The notes under the pieces were generated by a model. The model was not told the DNA's origin, did no database searches, and saw nothing but the letters and a program-made list of their open reading frames with translations. Shown one piece after another: positions 40,681 through 49,680 of a DNA stretch of 64,000 nucleotides (position 1 is its first letter; every line of letters starts with the position of its first letter). The stretch lies in contig CAZTCJ010000011.1 in NCBI GenBank assembly GCA_964612085.1, positions 4,648 through 68,647 on the forward strand. The letters run 5' to 3'. The stretch is from CAZTCJ01 sp964612085. GTDB taxonomy: Bacteria > Pseudomonadota > Alphaproteobacteria > JAJFIK01. The translations under genes and the position numbers were made by a program.

Positions 40681-41790
40681 ATGAGCGGGATCCGGACGGA
40701 TGTGGCGATTATCGGCGGCGGCATGGCGGGCGCGTCGCTCGCTTACGAACTCGCGCCCCATGCCCGGACCCTGCTGATCGAACGGGAAGAACAGTCCGGC
40801 TATCACGCCACGGGCCGGTCCGCCGCGCTATTCGAAATCACGCTGGGCAATCCGCATATCAATCGCGCCACCCTGGGCAGCCGGGACTTCCTGCTGACGC
40901 CGCCCGACGGTTTTGCCAGCGCGCCGGTCGTCTCGGATATCGGCGGGCTATTTCTGGCGCTCGCGGGCGACATCGCCGCCCTCAAGGACTTCTATAGCCG
41001 GACGAAATCGATGATTCCGGATGCGGAGCGCCTGACGCCGGAGGAAACCGCGGAGCACTATCCGATCCTGCGCCCCGAGGAGATCTGCGGTGCGGTGTTC
41101 GATCCGGAGACCCGGCGCATCGATGTGGATGTGCTGCTGCAAGGCTATTTGCGCGGCTTCAAGGCGCGCGGCGGCGAGACGCTTTATTCCGGCGAGGTGC
41201 GCGAGCTGAGGCGCGACGGCGGGGCCTGGCGCATCGAGACGGCGGCGGGTGTCGTGATCGCGGATGCGGTGGTCAATGCCGCTGGGGCGTGGGCGGACGA
41301 TCTGGCGCAGAAGGCGGGCGTGCCGCCGGTGGGGCTCACGCCCATGCGGCGCACAGCCGTCCTGGTCGAGCCGCCCGACGGCCACGACATCGCCGCCTGG
41401 CCGTTTCTCGGCGTCATCGACAATGCGTTCTATTTCAAGCCGGAGTCGGGATTCATGCTGCTCTGTCCAGGCGATGAAACGCCCTGCGCGCCATCGGATG
41501 TCCAGGCGGAAGAAATCGACGTGGCCGAGGCCATCGAGCGCTATCACCAGATGTGCCGGGTCCAGGTGCGCCGGGTCCATGCCAAATGGGCGGGTCTGCG
41601 CACCTTTGCGCCAGACCGCACCCAGGTGCTGGGATTCGATCCGGCAGCGGACGGCTTTTTCTGGCTGGCGGGCCAGGGCGGCTACGGCATCCAGACCGCC
41701 CCGTATATCGCGCGGCTGGCGCGGGATCTGCTTCTTGTCCGCCCACCGGAAGGCGATCCCAAGCCGTTTCTGGTGAACCGGTTCCGGTAA
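40681..41790 (+). CDS. FAD-dependent oxidoreductase (D-amino acid oxidase/DadA-like)
   Basis: The 369-aa DAO-family protein has the dinucleotide motif VAIIGGGMAGASLAYELA (8-25), HATGRSAALF, and the C-terminal FAD part FFWLAGQGGYGIQTAPYIARL. Such enzymes oxidise amines, D-amino acids or glycine derivatives. It is downstream of the MDR gene. The exact substrate is unknown. Confidence 0.85.
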   Translation: MSGIRTDVAIIGGGMAGASLAYELAPHARTLLIEREEQSGYHATGRSAALFEITLGNPHINRATLGSRDFLLTPPDGFASAPVVSDIGGLFLALAGDIAALKDFYSRTKSMIPDAERLTPEETAEHYPILRPEEICGAVFDPETRRIDVDVLLQGYLRGFKARGGETLYSGEVRELRRDGGAWRIETAAGVVIADAVVNAAGAWADDLAQKAGVPPVGLTPMRRTAVLVEPPDGHDIAAWPFLGVIDNAFYFKPESGFMLLCPGDETPCAPSDVQAEEIDVAEAIERYHQMCRVQVRRVHAKWAGLRTFAPDRTQVLGFDPAADGFFWLAGQGGYGIQTAPYIARLARDLLLVRPPEGDPKPFLVNRFR

Positions 41791-41866
41791 GCTTCTATCA
41801 TTGCAAGATCGTGCATTTCGCTGGCGCTCAATGCACCCTACACAGAGCTTTCCTTTGAGGCGGCCT

Positions 41867-43009
41867 CTAAACAGGCTTGCGGATGCCGTCAATCGCGCGG
41901 GCGACGGCGTGCCGGGTCTGCTCCCAGACCATGGCCTTCCAGTCATCCGTATCGGGATAGAAGACCCGGCGGATCTCCGCCTTGATGGCGCGCGCCTGGT
42001 CGCTCTCCAGATCGCCGTATGTGTGCAGCCAGTTGTCGGCGCGGGTGGCCTGAAACACTTCCGCCGGGGAATAAGTGCCGAATTCCAGGGCGACGGGCGT
42101 GGTTTTGGCGCGGGACAGGGTTTCGATGAAGCCCCGGTCGATGGTGCCGGACAAGACGGCGGAGACGGATTCGCCCGTCAGCGTGGATTTGGCTCTGTCG
42201 CCCCACCAGGACCGGGCGCAGCCATAGGCCGGATCCTCAGGCCCGACTTCCAGAATAAGCTCGCCCTGGCCGTATTCGCCCAGGCCGGTATGGATATCGA
42301 TCAGAACCGCATGCTCCGCATGCCCCGCTTCGTCCGTCAAAATCCGGCGGAACATCCGGTTCGACCAGGCATCTTCCGTGCCGCCGAAATAAAGCCCGTC
42401 CGCATGGCGGTACTGGCCGGCCGTGATGGCGCTTTGCAGCGCATGAACCCCATGGGTTTCCGCGTAAGCCTTGAGCTTGCCATTGGCCGAGCGGATGGTC
42501 TCGCCTTCCAGGCTCGATGGGGCGATGGCATCCGCCAGATCCTCATAGCCCGGATTATCCGGATAGGGCGCCGTGTGATCGACAAAATTCCGGTTGATGT
42601 CGATATTGTCCTCGTTGACCCGGCGCATCCAGGCGAAACCATAGGGGTTGAGCCCGTGGATCAGCACGAGCTTGACGTCCTGCGGCAGCTCCCTGGCGCA
42701 TGCGTCCTGCAACAGGCCGACCTGACAGCCCGAGCCGCAAAAGCCTTCCGCCCCATGGGTGCCGGACTGGACGATCACCACATGGGGCGCATCGTTCCGG
42801 CCGAGCGATGCACAGTCTACGAACAAAGCATCGCCTTCCGGTCCCAAAGCCTCGGGATGGCGGTGATGGGTCACCGGCGCGCCGGCCCGCGCGCTAGCCT
42901 CCAGGAAAGCCGCCCGCGCGCTTTCATAGGTCGGAGAGAAGAAGCGTTGCGGTGCCATGGCGTCGGTGCCGTCCAGGGCGGGCGCACGGTTTTGGGCGTC
43001 TGCTGTCAT
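41867..43009 (-). CDS. DUF2817 / M14-like metallopeptidase
   Basis: The 380-aa protein has an M14-type zinc site: IVQSGTHGAEGFCGS (HxxE), LIHGLNPYGFAWMRRVNEDNIDINRNF, a later His in VLIDIHTGLGEYG, and VALEFGTYS with the catalytic Glu. These mark the DUF2817 branch of the carboxypeptidase fold. Start ATG 43009 lies just after the stop of the upstream epimerase gene (TGAgcATG), so they are coupled. A role in D,L-dipeptide or muropeptide catabolism is inferred from that neighbour. Confidence 0.82.
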   Translation of the reverse strand: MTADAQNRAPALDGTDAMAPQRFFSPTYESARAAFLEASARAGAPVTHHRHPEALGPEGDALFVDCASLGRNDAPHVVIVQSGTHGAEGFCGSGCQVGLLQDACARELPQDVKLVLIHGLNPYGFAWMRRVNEDNIDINRNFVDHTAPYPDNPGYEDLADAIAPSSLEGETIRSANGKLKAYAETHGVHALQSAITAGQYRHADGLYFGGTEDAWSNRMFRRILTDEAGHAEHAVLIDIHTGLGEYGQGELILEVGPEDPAYGCARSWWGDRAKSTLTGESVSAVLSGTIDRGFIETLSRAKTTPVALEFGTYSPAEVFQATRADNWLHTYGDLESDQARAIKAEIRRVFYPDTDDWKAMVWEQTRHAVARAIDGIRKPV

Positions 43010-43011
43010 GC

Positions 43012-44040
43012 TCAAGAGGACTCCAACGGGTTGGCGGGCGGCTGGCCGTCGCCCCACAGGCCGTGCGGGGCCGGGGCGATCCGTCCGTTCTCAAGGCTCA
43101 GTCCCGGCACCCGGTCGCGCGCCAGCAGAAAAGCCCCATCGAGATCCACATACCGCGCCGCGCCCGCCATGAGAAGGGCCGGGGCGATGGCGAGCGAGGT
43201 CGAGACCATGCAGCCCAGGAAGACGGTCAGATTGGCGGCTTGCGCGTCCTTCAGGATGCGCAGGGCCTGGGTCAGGCCGCCCGCCTTGTCGAGCTTCAGA
43301 TTGACGGCCCCGTAGCGCCCGGCCATGGGGCCGAGATCCTCCGGCCCGTGGAAGGACTCATCGGCACACAGAGGAACCGGGCAGGGGATGCCCTCAAGGG
43401 CGGCGTCCTCGCCCGCGGGCAGGGGCTGTTCGATCAGCTCCACGCCCGCTTGGGCCATGACGGGACCGAAGGCGGCGAGATGATCGGGCGTCCAGGCCTC
43501 GTTGGCGTCCACCACCAGGCGCGCCTGGGGCGCGGCCGCCCGGACCGCGGCGATGCGGGCATCATCGCCGTCGCCGCCGAGCTTGAGTTTCAACAAAGGC
43601 AGATGGCCGACGGCGCGGGCCTTGTCCGCCATCTCTTCCGGGCTTGCGAAACTGATGGTGAAGGCGGTGGTCACCGGCTGCGGCGGGGGCAGGCCCGCCA
43701 ACCGCCAGACAGGCTGGCCGGACCGGCGGCTTTCCAGATCCCACAAGGCGCAATCGAGGGCGTTGCGGGCAGCGCCGGCGGGCATTTCATCGATGAGCCG
43801 CTCCCGGGTCAGCCCGGCGGCGACGGCGGGCACCATGGCCTCAAGGGCGGCGGCGACGCTCTCGACGCTTTCCCTATAACGGGGATAGGGCACGCATTCC
43901 CCCCGGCCCCCATGGCCGCCATCCGTGACCGAAACCACGATAACGCGCGCCTCGCTGCGGCTTTCCCGCGAGAGGGTGAAACGCCCGGCAATGGGCCATG
44001 TTTCGGCTGAAACGCTGAGAGAGGGCATGGAGAAAGGCAC
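43012..44040 (-). CDS. Dipeptide epimerase (L-Ala-D/L-Glu epimerase-like, enolase superfamily)
   Basis: The 342-aa enolase-fold protein has the acid-base and metal residues of the family: Lys pair in LLKLKLGG, metal Asp in VVDANEAW, Glu in LIEQPLP, Asp in LCADES, and a second Lys in VNLKLDKAGG. It is nearest to the L-Ala-D/L-Glu epimerases (YcjG/YkfB), which act in murein peptide recycling. ATG 44040 or 44028 may be used. It is co-directional with the DUF2817 peptidase. Confidence 0.85.
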   Translation of the reverse strand: MPFSMPSLSVSAETWPIAGRFTLSRESRSEARVIVVSVTDGGHGGRGECVPYPRYRESVESVAAALEAMVPAVAAGLTRERLIDEMPAGAARNALDCALWDLESRRSGQPVWRLAGLPPPQPVTTAFTISFASPEEMADKARAVGHLPLLKLKLGGDGDDARIAAVRAAAPQARLVVDANEAWTPDHLAAFGPVMAQAGVELIEQPLPAGEDAALEGIPCPVPLCADESFHGPEDLGPMAGRYGAVNLKLDKAGGLTQALRILKDAQAANLTVFLGCMVSTSLAIAPALLMAGAARYVDLDGAFLLARDRVPGLSLENGRIAPAPHGLWGDGQPPANPLESS

Positions 44041-44101
44041 CGGAACTGATCACGCCCCGGCACGCTAGCGAAGATTCCTGAGGAGTCCAAACGCCCCCGG
44101 G

Positions 44102-44800
44102 TCAACCGCCGGTGGACGGGCTGTTTTCGTCGCGCAGGCGGCGCATCAGATTGAGCAGCCCATCGACGCCCCGGCGGCGGATCACAGCCGTGATCTCTTC
44201 CTGACCGGCTTTCCGGGTGCTGATGTTTTCGATGACCACATTGACGATCTTGAAGGCGTCGCCGTCCGTGCGCACCCACCATTCGACCTTGACGGGCTGG
44301 GTGCCGCCCGACGCGATCCGGCTCTGCACGAAGACATATTTCGAACCGCGCGGGATCGAGCCGGTGACATCGAAGGTCTGGCCCGAATAGCCGCTCAGCA
44401 TGGCCGAGTATTTGTGCAGGATGAATTCGTCGAACAGCTCCTCGTAATCGGTGAGCTGGCTCTCGGTGAAAATCGTGTCGCGCCCTTGGTTGCGCGACGA
44501 GGGCGCGTAGGGGCCGAGGGAGTAGCGGGCCAGATAGGCCAGATCGAAACCGTTGTTGAGAAGCTCGCGGAACACCCGGAGCTGCGCCGTGCGGTCCGAG
44601 TTGTCCGCGCTGAGGATGCCGATGGCCTGTTCGGCGAGCGATTGAACGAAGGTTTCCGCGTTTTTGGCATCGAGCGCGGCGGCGGCTTTGGCCGGGCGCG
44701 CCACGTCCACGGTCAGACACAAGGCACCCATGAGAAGGCTGGCGCCGAGGTGCAGTACCGGGCGTCTGGACACAGTCCGTCTGAGCGTCGTTACAATCAC
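44102..44800 (-). CDS. mlaC: MlaC-like periplasmic phospholipid-binding protein
   Basis: The protein (232 aa) has a signal peptide (RPVLHLGASLLMGALCLTV...AKA) and the MlaC/Ttg2D fold features: FVQSLAEQAIGIL, LNNGFDLAYLARYSLGPY, LTDYEELFDEFILHKYSAML, and VEWWVRTDGDAFKIVNVVIENIS. GTG 44800 is chosen because GAGGGGG precedes it at 5 bases. It carries phospholipid between the MlaFEDB inner-membrane complex and the outer membrane. The mlaEFD genes lie about 3 kb away across the cyclase gene on the other strand. Confidence 0.88.
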   Translation of the reverse strand: MIVTTLRRTVSRRPVLHLGASLLMGALCLTVDVARPAKAAAALDAKNAETFVQSLAEQAIGILSADNSDRTAQLRVFRELLNNGFDLAYLARYSLGPYAPSSRNQGRDTIFTESQLTDYEELFDEFILHKYSAMLSGYSGQTFDVTGSIPRGSKYVFVQSRIASGGTQPVKVEWWVRTDGDAFKIVNVVIENISTRKAGQEEITAVIRRRGVDGLLNLMRRLRDENSPSTGG

Positions 44801-45000
44801 ATCGTCCCCCTCACCAAGGGTCCCACTATAGAACCGGCGATACTTCGCCCGCACACTCTAAAAATAGCGAAAACAATGACCGGTTTTAAGAGGAATACTG
44901 CCAGAGGACACGGAAATATGGAAAATTCACGTTATCCGAAGGCACTACTCACAAGAGGGCGTCCGGATGACGCGGTCCGCCCGGTTCCCGGGCGCACGGA

Positions 45001-47256
45001 TCACTGAACCGGCGGGTAAAACACCCCGTCCCAATCGGGCGCCGGCGGGTTGGCCTCATAGAACTGGATCCGTTTCTCGTAAAAGTCGTAAAGGGCGGGG
45101 ATCGCGCTGCGCATGGTGCGGGTCTCGGCGATCTGGGCCCGCGCCCGCGCCCAATCCCGGCTGCGATAGGCGTCCAGAATGACGGCCTGGGCATCCTGCA
45201 GGGCCTTGAAGCGGGGATTGGCCCGGGTCACCGGATTGCCCATCAGGGCGAAGGTCTTGACCGAATAATCCCGGCCTTCCACCGCCAGACGGTCCAGTTC
45301 CAACAGGGCGTAGCGGTTCTTGACCGCATTGAAGGTGTGCTCGCCCACGATCACCGCCGGGCCGTAGATCTCCGAATAGGCCTGCAGACGCCGGGCGATA
45401 ACCACCGGATCGCCAAGGGCCGAGTAATCCACCTGCCGGTCCGATCCCAGATTGCCCACGAGCGAGTGACCCGTATTGATGCCAACGGCGATATTGAGCG
45501 GGAAATAGGGCCGGTTGGCCTGTTCGGATTCCAGTTCCACTTCCCGGTTCAGGGTATCGAGCCCTTCGATCAGCTTGAGCGCGCAGTCGCAGGCCTTGCG
45601 GGTGTGTTCCGGATCGTCCACCGGCGCGTTCCAGAAGCCCATGACCGCCGTGCCCTGATGGGTGTCTGCGACGCCGCCCGTGCCGATGATGGCGTCGGCG
45701 ATATAAGTGTGGAAGCGCTGGAGCACATGGGCCATCCAGGCCGGATCGTCCCGGTGCACTTCGGAAAAGGTGGCGTAGTTCCGCAGATCGCAGAACATCA
45801 CCGTGATCTTGCGCAACTGGCCGGTCAGCACCGCCTTGGTGCGGCCGGTGGCCAATGTGGTAACGGCCGGGCTCGGCAGTTTGCCGCCGATGGCGCTCAG
45901 CATGTGGCGCGAGCGGCTGGCGACCTCCGAGATCCGCGCCCAGGCCAGGCTCAGCGACAAAAGCGCGACGCCGAGCGCGGGCAGGGCGCCGTCGATCAGC
46001 CAGGCATAGTTCAGATAGGTCCAGGCGCTGGCGCCGATAAAGGCGGCACAGGCCAGCAGGCCGACCAGGATGGCCAGGATCGTCAGCCCGCCCATCACCA
46101 GGACTACCATCAGCACGCCGACGGCGATCAGGCCGAGGCCTTCGGCGAACGGCGCCCAGTCGGGACGGATCAGATGGCTGCCCGCCAGGATCTGATCGAG
46201 CGCCATGGCCTTGATCTCGCCGGATGTCATGGGCAGGCCGCTCGAGGTCTCATAGCGCGGCGCGATCAACGGCGCGGTCGGCGCGATCACCACCAGCGCA
46301 TTTTCCAGGACAGTGGCATCCGCGCCCCGTTCCAGCAGGCGCCAGGCGGACAGCCGGTCCAGGCCCGCCGGATGACGGGCGAACAGGCGCATCTCGCCGG
46401 ACGGTGTCACTGGAATGGTCAGTCCGCCCACGGATACGGTCTCGACACCGATCCGGCTCATCAGGGCCAGATCTTCCAGGGAGCCCTCGGTCTTGATGCC
46501 GAGGTCCTGGGCATTGGCGCCGAGACGCAGCAGTTCGGCCACGTCGGAGCGCTGAATGCCGCCGCCGACCTGGGCCACGAGAGGCAACCGGCGCAGCATA
46601 CCGTCCGCATCCGGTTGAACCGCGTCGAAGCCGAGCCCTCTGGTGCGGGCATGGACCGTGCTGAGGGGCGGCCGGGTCACGGCGAGCGATGTCAGAAAAC
46701 TCTCCGGATTGCCCTCCAGATTGGTCTGTATGCGCGGCCAGGGCAGGGTGTCGGCGCCCTCGACCGGCGCGTCCAGCATGTTGCGCGAAGCGCCCACGGG
46801 CAGAACCGTCTTGGTCCGTCCGAGCGTGTCGCCCAGCAGCCGGTCGTAATCGGTCTGGCGCTGCGGTCCGGCAGCGCCGCCCCGGTAGAAATTGAAATTC
46901 TCCAGGTGCCGGTTGACGGTCGCCGGGCTGGTGGGATCGGTTTCGTCCAGGATGGCGTCGAGCAGGATCGCGCGGGCGCCGCCCGCCTCGGCCACCGCCA
47001 GCAATTCGGCATAGCGGGTGCGCGGCCACGGCCAGGAGCCCAGGCGCGCCAGGCTCGCCTCGTCGATCTCCACCAGCTTGATGGGCGTCTCGGCGGCGGT
47101 GGTGCGCAGGGTCAGGCGCTGGATCAGGTCGAACGAGGTTTCGCGCAAGCGGCTCGCGAGCCCTATGGGATCCATGCTCAAGACCGCGACAACCGCCAGC
47201 AACACCAGCGCCGGCACCATGTACCGCGCGCGTTCTCCCCGTCTTGATGTGTTCAT
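45001..47256 (-). CDS. CHASE2-domain class III nucleotidyl cyclase with degenerate catalytic site
   Basis: The 751-aa protein has one N-terminal membrane helix (about 12-28), a CHASE2 sensory domain (about 30-365), three closely spaced helices (about 372-440) and a class III cyclase domain (about 475-640). Metal Asp490 (FCDLRNY) and Asp610 (VDYSALGD) are present, but the second metal Asp, in DTHQGTAVMGFW, is Thr536 and the base-recognising Lys is Thr532. The transition-state Asn is Val619 (GDPVVIARRL), while Arg623 is kept. It is probably inactive or altered as a cyclase and may act as a sensor or pseudoenzyme. It sits between mlaC and mlaEFD. Confidence 0.85.
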   Translation of the reverse strand: MNTSRRGERARYMVPALVLLAVVAVLSMDPIGLASRLRETSFDLIQRLTLRTTAAETPIKLVEIDEASLARLGSWPWPRTRYAELLAVAEAGGARAILLDAILDETDPTSPATVNRHLENFNFYRGGAAGPQRQTDYDRLLGDTLGRTKTVLPVGASRNMLDAPVEGADTLPWPRIQTNLEGNPESFLTSLAVTRPPLSTVHARTRGLGFDAVQPDADGMLRRLPLVAQVGGGIQRSDVAELLRLGANAQDLGIKTEGSLEDLALMSRIGVETVSVGGLTIPVTPSGEMRLFARHPAGLDRLSAWRLLERGADATVLENALVVIAPTAPLIAPRYETSSGLPMTSGEIKAMALDQILAGSHLIRPDWAPFAEGLGLIAVGVLMVVLVMGGLTILAILVGLLACAAFIGASAWTYLNYAWLIDGALPALGVALLSLSLAWARISEVASRSRHMLSAIGGKLPSPAVTTLATGRTKAVLTGQLRKITVMFCDLRNYATFSEVHRDDPAWMAHVLQRFHTYIADAIIGTGGVADTHQGTAVMGFWNAPVDDPEHTRKACDCALKLIEGLDTLNREVELESEQANRPYFPLNIAVGINTGHSLVGNLGSDRQVDYSALGDPVVIARRLQAYSEIYGPAVIVGEHTFNAVKNRYALLELDRLAVEGRDYSVKTFALMGNPVTRANPRFKALQDAQAVILDAYRSRDWARARAQIAETRTMRSAIPALYDFYEKRIQFYEANPPAPDWDGVFYPPVQ

Positions 47257-47679
47257 CTCGTCGTAACCCGTCGGTCAGCCCAAACTGCAACTGCGTTTGG
47301 AGCACTTAGATGCCACAGGCTCTTAAGGTCGGCTTTCCCGCGATACTTCAGGACGAATGCGCAGCGAAAATACAACCCAGAACACCCCTGTCCATCACAG
47401 CCAAACGATCAGCGGCCATGATTCTTCGAGGTAATCCTAACGAGACTGAAAAGCGCGCACCAGAGTCTTAAGGTCTGTCCGCTACCGCTTTTCTGGCTGT
47501 TTCAAGGGAATCCGGCAGCCCTGGGCGGGCCTGGCGCGTTCGCTGAGGCCTGCGGCACAATGGCTGGTTATGGCCGTCATTCCCGGAAACGCTGGACTTT
47601 CACTTGACGTTGGCACGAGGCACCGGACAATCGGCCTCACGGCACGCGGAAGGGAGCGGGCTGGATCCAAAGGGGCGGT
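47257..47679. other. Divergent intergenic region between the cyclase and mlaE
   Basis: No gene is supported in 423 bp. TCTTAAGGTC occurs twice (about 47321 and 47467), and the promoter candidate for mlaE lies near its right end. A short palindrome TTCCCGGAAA is at about 47580. Confidence 0.4.
47604..47631 (+). promoter_or_regulatory. Putative sigma70-type promoter of the mla operon
   Basis: TTGACG (47604-47609), a 16-base spacer and GACAAT (47626-47631) give four or five of six matches at each box. It is 48 bp before the mlaE start. Other promoters are possible. Confidence 0.4.
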
Positions 47680-48840
47680 ATGGGCGAGCGGTTCACCACG
47701 GACGGCGCGGGTTTCGAGGTGTCGGATGACGGCACGGCGTATGTGGTGCATGCCTTCGGCGCCTGGACCGTGGCGCAAATCGCCGCCCTCGATACACCGC
47801 TGCGCCGCCTGAAAACACCCCAAGACCGTCCTGTGGCCATCGACCTGTCCGAGGTGACCCGGCTCGATACGGCCGGGGCCTGGATCCTCGACCGCACCCT
47901 GACACAGCTCTGCCAGGCCGATAGCGCGATCAGCGGGCCCCGGGCCGAACTGCGCGGCGCCACGGACGATCAGACCGCCCTCATGCAGCGGGTGCGCGAC
48001 CGGTATGCCCCATGCGAAATCGCTCCGCCCACCACCAATCCCTATCTCGCCGTGCTGGAACGCAGCGGCCGCACCATGGTCGCGGCCGGGCGTGAAACGC
48101 TGGAGATGCTGGCTTTCTCAGGCCGGATCATCGCCGCCTGGGGCCGCAGCCTGATCAATCCGAAGGTCTTCCGCTTCACCTCTTTCGTCCACCACATGGA
48201 AGAGGCCGGTCTCAACGCCCTGCCGATCATCGCGCTGATGTCGTTCCTGATCGGCGGCGTGCTCGCTTATCTGGGCTCGGACATTCTGGAGACCTTCGGT
48301 GCCCAGGTGCTGGTGGTCAATCTGCTGAGCTTCGCCATTCTGCGGGAGTTCGGCGTGCTCTTGACCGCGATCATGATCGCGGGCCGCTCAGGCAGCGCCT
48401 TTACCGCCCAGATCGGCTCCATGAAGGGCCGCGAAGAGATCGACGCCATGCGCACCCTCGGGCTCGATCCGGTCGAGCTTCTGGTGCTGCCGCGCGTCGT
48501 GGCACTTGTGGTGGCCGCGCCGCTGCTCACCATCATGGCGAATTTCGCAGGCCTGTTCGGCGGCTGTCTCGTGGCTTGGACCGCGCTCGGCATCGATCCC
48601 GGCCAGTATCTGGTGCGCATTCAGGATGCGACGGAACTCAAATTCCTCTGGGTGGGTCTGATCAAGGCGCCGATCTTCGCCTTTTTGATCGCCATGATCG
48701 GCTGTTACCAGGGCATGATGGTGGAAGGCAGCGCGGAGTCCGTCGGACGGCGGACGACCAAATCGGTGGTCGAGGCGATCTTCGTGGTGATCATCGTCGA
48801 TGCCTTTTTCGCCATGTATTTCGTGGAGATCGATTTCTGA
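47680..48840 (+). CDS. mlaE: MlaE family ABC permease with N-terminal STAS domain
   Basis: The 386-aa protein has a STAS domain at residues about 5-100 (VAIDLSEVTRLDTAGAWILD, with the switch loop) fused to the MlaE permease (VFRFTSFVHHMEEAGLNALP, then IMIAGRSGSAFTAQIGSMKGREEIDAMRTLGLDP, the coupling helix). In E. coli the STAS function is a separate MlaB; the fusion is common in other bacteria. It forms the inner-membrane channel for phospholipid transport. It starts the operon with mlaF, mlaD and an auxiliary lipoprotein. Confidence 0.92.
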   Translation: MGERFTTDGAGFEVSDDGTAYVVHAFGAWTVAQIAALDTPLRRLKTPQDRPVAIDLSEVTRLDTAGAWILDRTLTQLCQADSAISGPRAELRGATDDQTALMQRVRDRYAPCEIAPPTTNPYLAVLERSGRTMVAAGRETLEMLAFSGRIIAAWGRSLINPKVFRFTSFVHHMEEAGLNALPIIALMSFLIGGVLAYLGSDILETFGAQVLVVNLLSFAILREFGVLLTAIMIAGRSGSAFTAQIGSMKGREEIDAMRTLGLDPVELLVLPRVVALVVAAPLLTIMANFAGLFGGCLVAWTALGIDPGQYLVRIQDATELKFLWVGLIKAPIFAFLIAMIGCYQGMMVEGSAESVGRRTTKSVVEAIFVVIIVDAFFAMYFVEIDF

Positions 48841-48842
48841 CC

Positions 48843-49673
48843 ATGGCTGCCGGACCCGACCATAAGGGCTCTTTGCCGGAGATCGCGCCGGGCGAGCCGA
48901 TCATCACCGTCCGGGGGCTGAGAAACCAGTTCGGCACCCAGGTGGTCCATGACGGGCTCGATCTCGACGTGCTCAAGGGCGAGGTGATCGGCATTGTCGG
49001 CGGTTCGGGCACGGGCAAATCCGTCCTGCTGCGCTCGATCGTGGGGCTGAACAAGCCGGCGGCCGGTCATATCGAGGTGTTCGGCCAGACCATCGGCGAT
49101 CTGGCACCCAAGGAACGCAGCGCGCTCGAACAGCGCTGGGGTGTGTTGTTCCAGGACGGGGCGCTCTTTTCCTCGCTCACCGTCGCCCAGAACATCCAGG
49201 TGCCGCTCCGGGAGCATCTCAAGCTGCCCCAGGCGCTGATGGACGAGATCGCCGCGCTCAAGATCGCGCTTGTGGGGCTCGATGCCAATGCGGGCCCGAA
49301 GCTGCCGTCGGAATTGTCCGGGGGCATGCGCAAACGCGCCGGTCTCGCCCGCGCCTTGTCGCTCGACCCGGAAATCGTCTTTCTCGACGAGCCGACCGCG
49401 GGTCTCGACCCCATCGGCGCCTCCCGGTTCGATGAGCTGATCCTGGAGCTGCGCCGCACCTTGGGGCTGACCGTGTTCATGGTGACCCATGATCTCGACA
49501 GCCTCTACACCATCTGCGACCGGGTCGCGGTGTTGGCGGAGAAGCGGGTTTTGGCCGTGGGCTCGATCGAGGATATGATGCAGCTCGATCATCCCTGGGT
49601 GCAGGAGTATTTCGGCGGGCCCCGGTCCCGGGCGGCCCAAGGGGCTGGCGGCGCACACACGGGTGAAGGATAG
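48843..49673 (+). CDS. mlaF: MlaF ABC transporter ATPase
   Basis: An ABC ATPase of 276 aa: Walker A GGSGTGKS, LFQDGALFSSLTV Q-loop, signature LSGGMRKRAGLARAL, Walker B EIVFLDEPTAGLDP, and the D/H loops (VTHDLDS). The LPSELSGGMRKRAGLARA and Q-loop sequences are typical of MlaF/TtgA-type lipid transporters. ATG 48843 is 3 bases after the mlaE stop; no longer start has a ribosome site. It powers the MlaEFD complex. Confidence 0.92.
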   Translation: MAAGPDHKGSLPEIAPGEPIITVRGLRNQFGTQVVHDGLDLDVLKGEVIGIVGGSGTGKSVLLRSIVGLNKPAAGHIEVFGQTIGDLAPKERSALEQRWGVLFQDGALFSSLTVAQNIQVPLREHLKLPQALMDEIAALKIALVGLDANAGPKLPSELSGGMRKRAGLARALSLDPEIVFLDEPTAGLDPIGASRFDELILELRRTLGLTVFMVTHDLDSLYTICDRVAVLAEKRVLAVGSIEDMMQLDHPWVQEYFGGPRSRAAQGAGGAHTGEG

Positions 49674-49680
49674 GCGGATC

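Noticed and set aside
45337..47247. 636-aa plus-strand frame opposite the CHASE2 cyclase
   Set aside because: Antisense shadow without domains.
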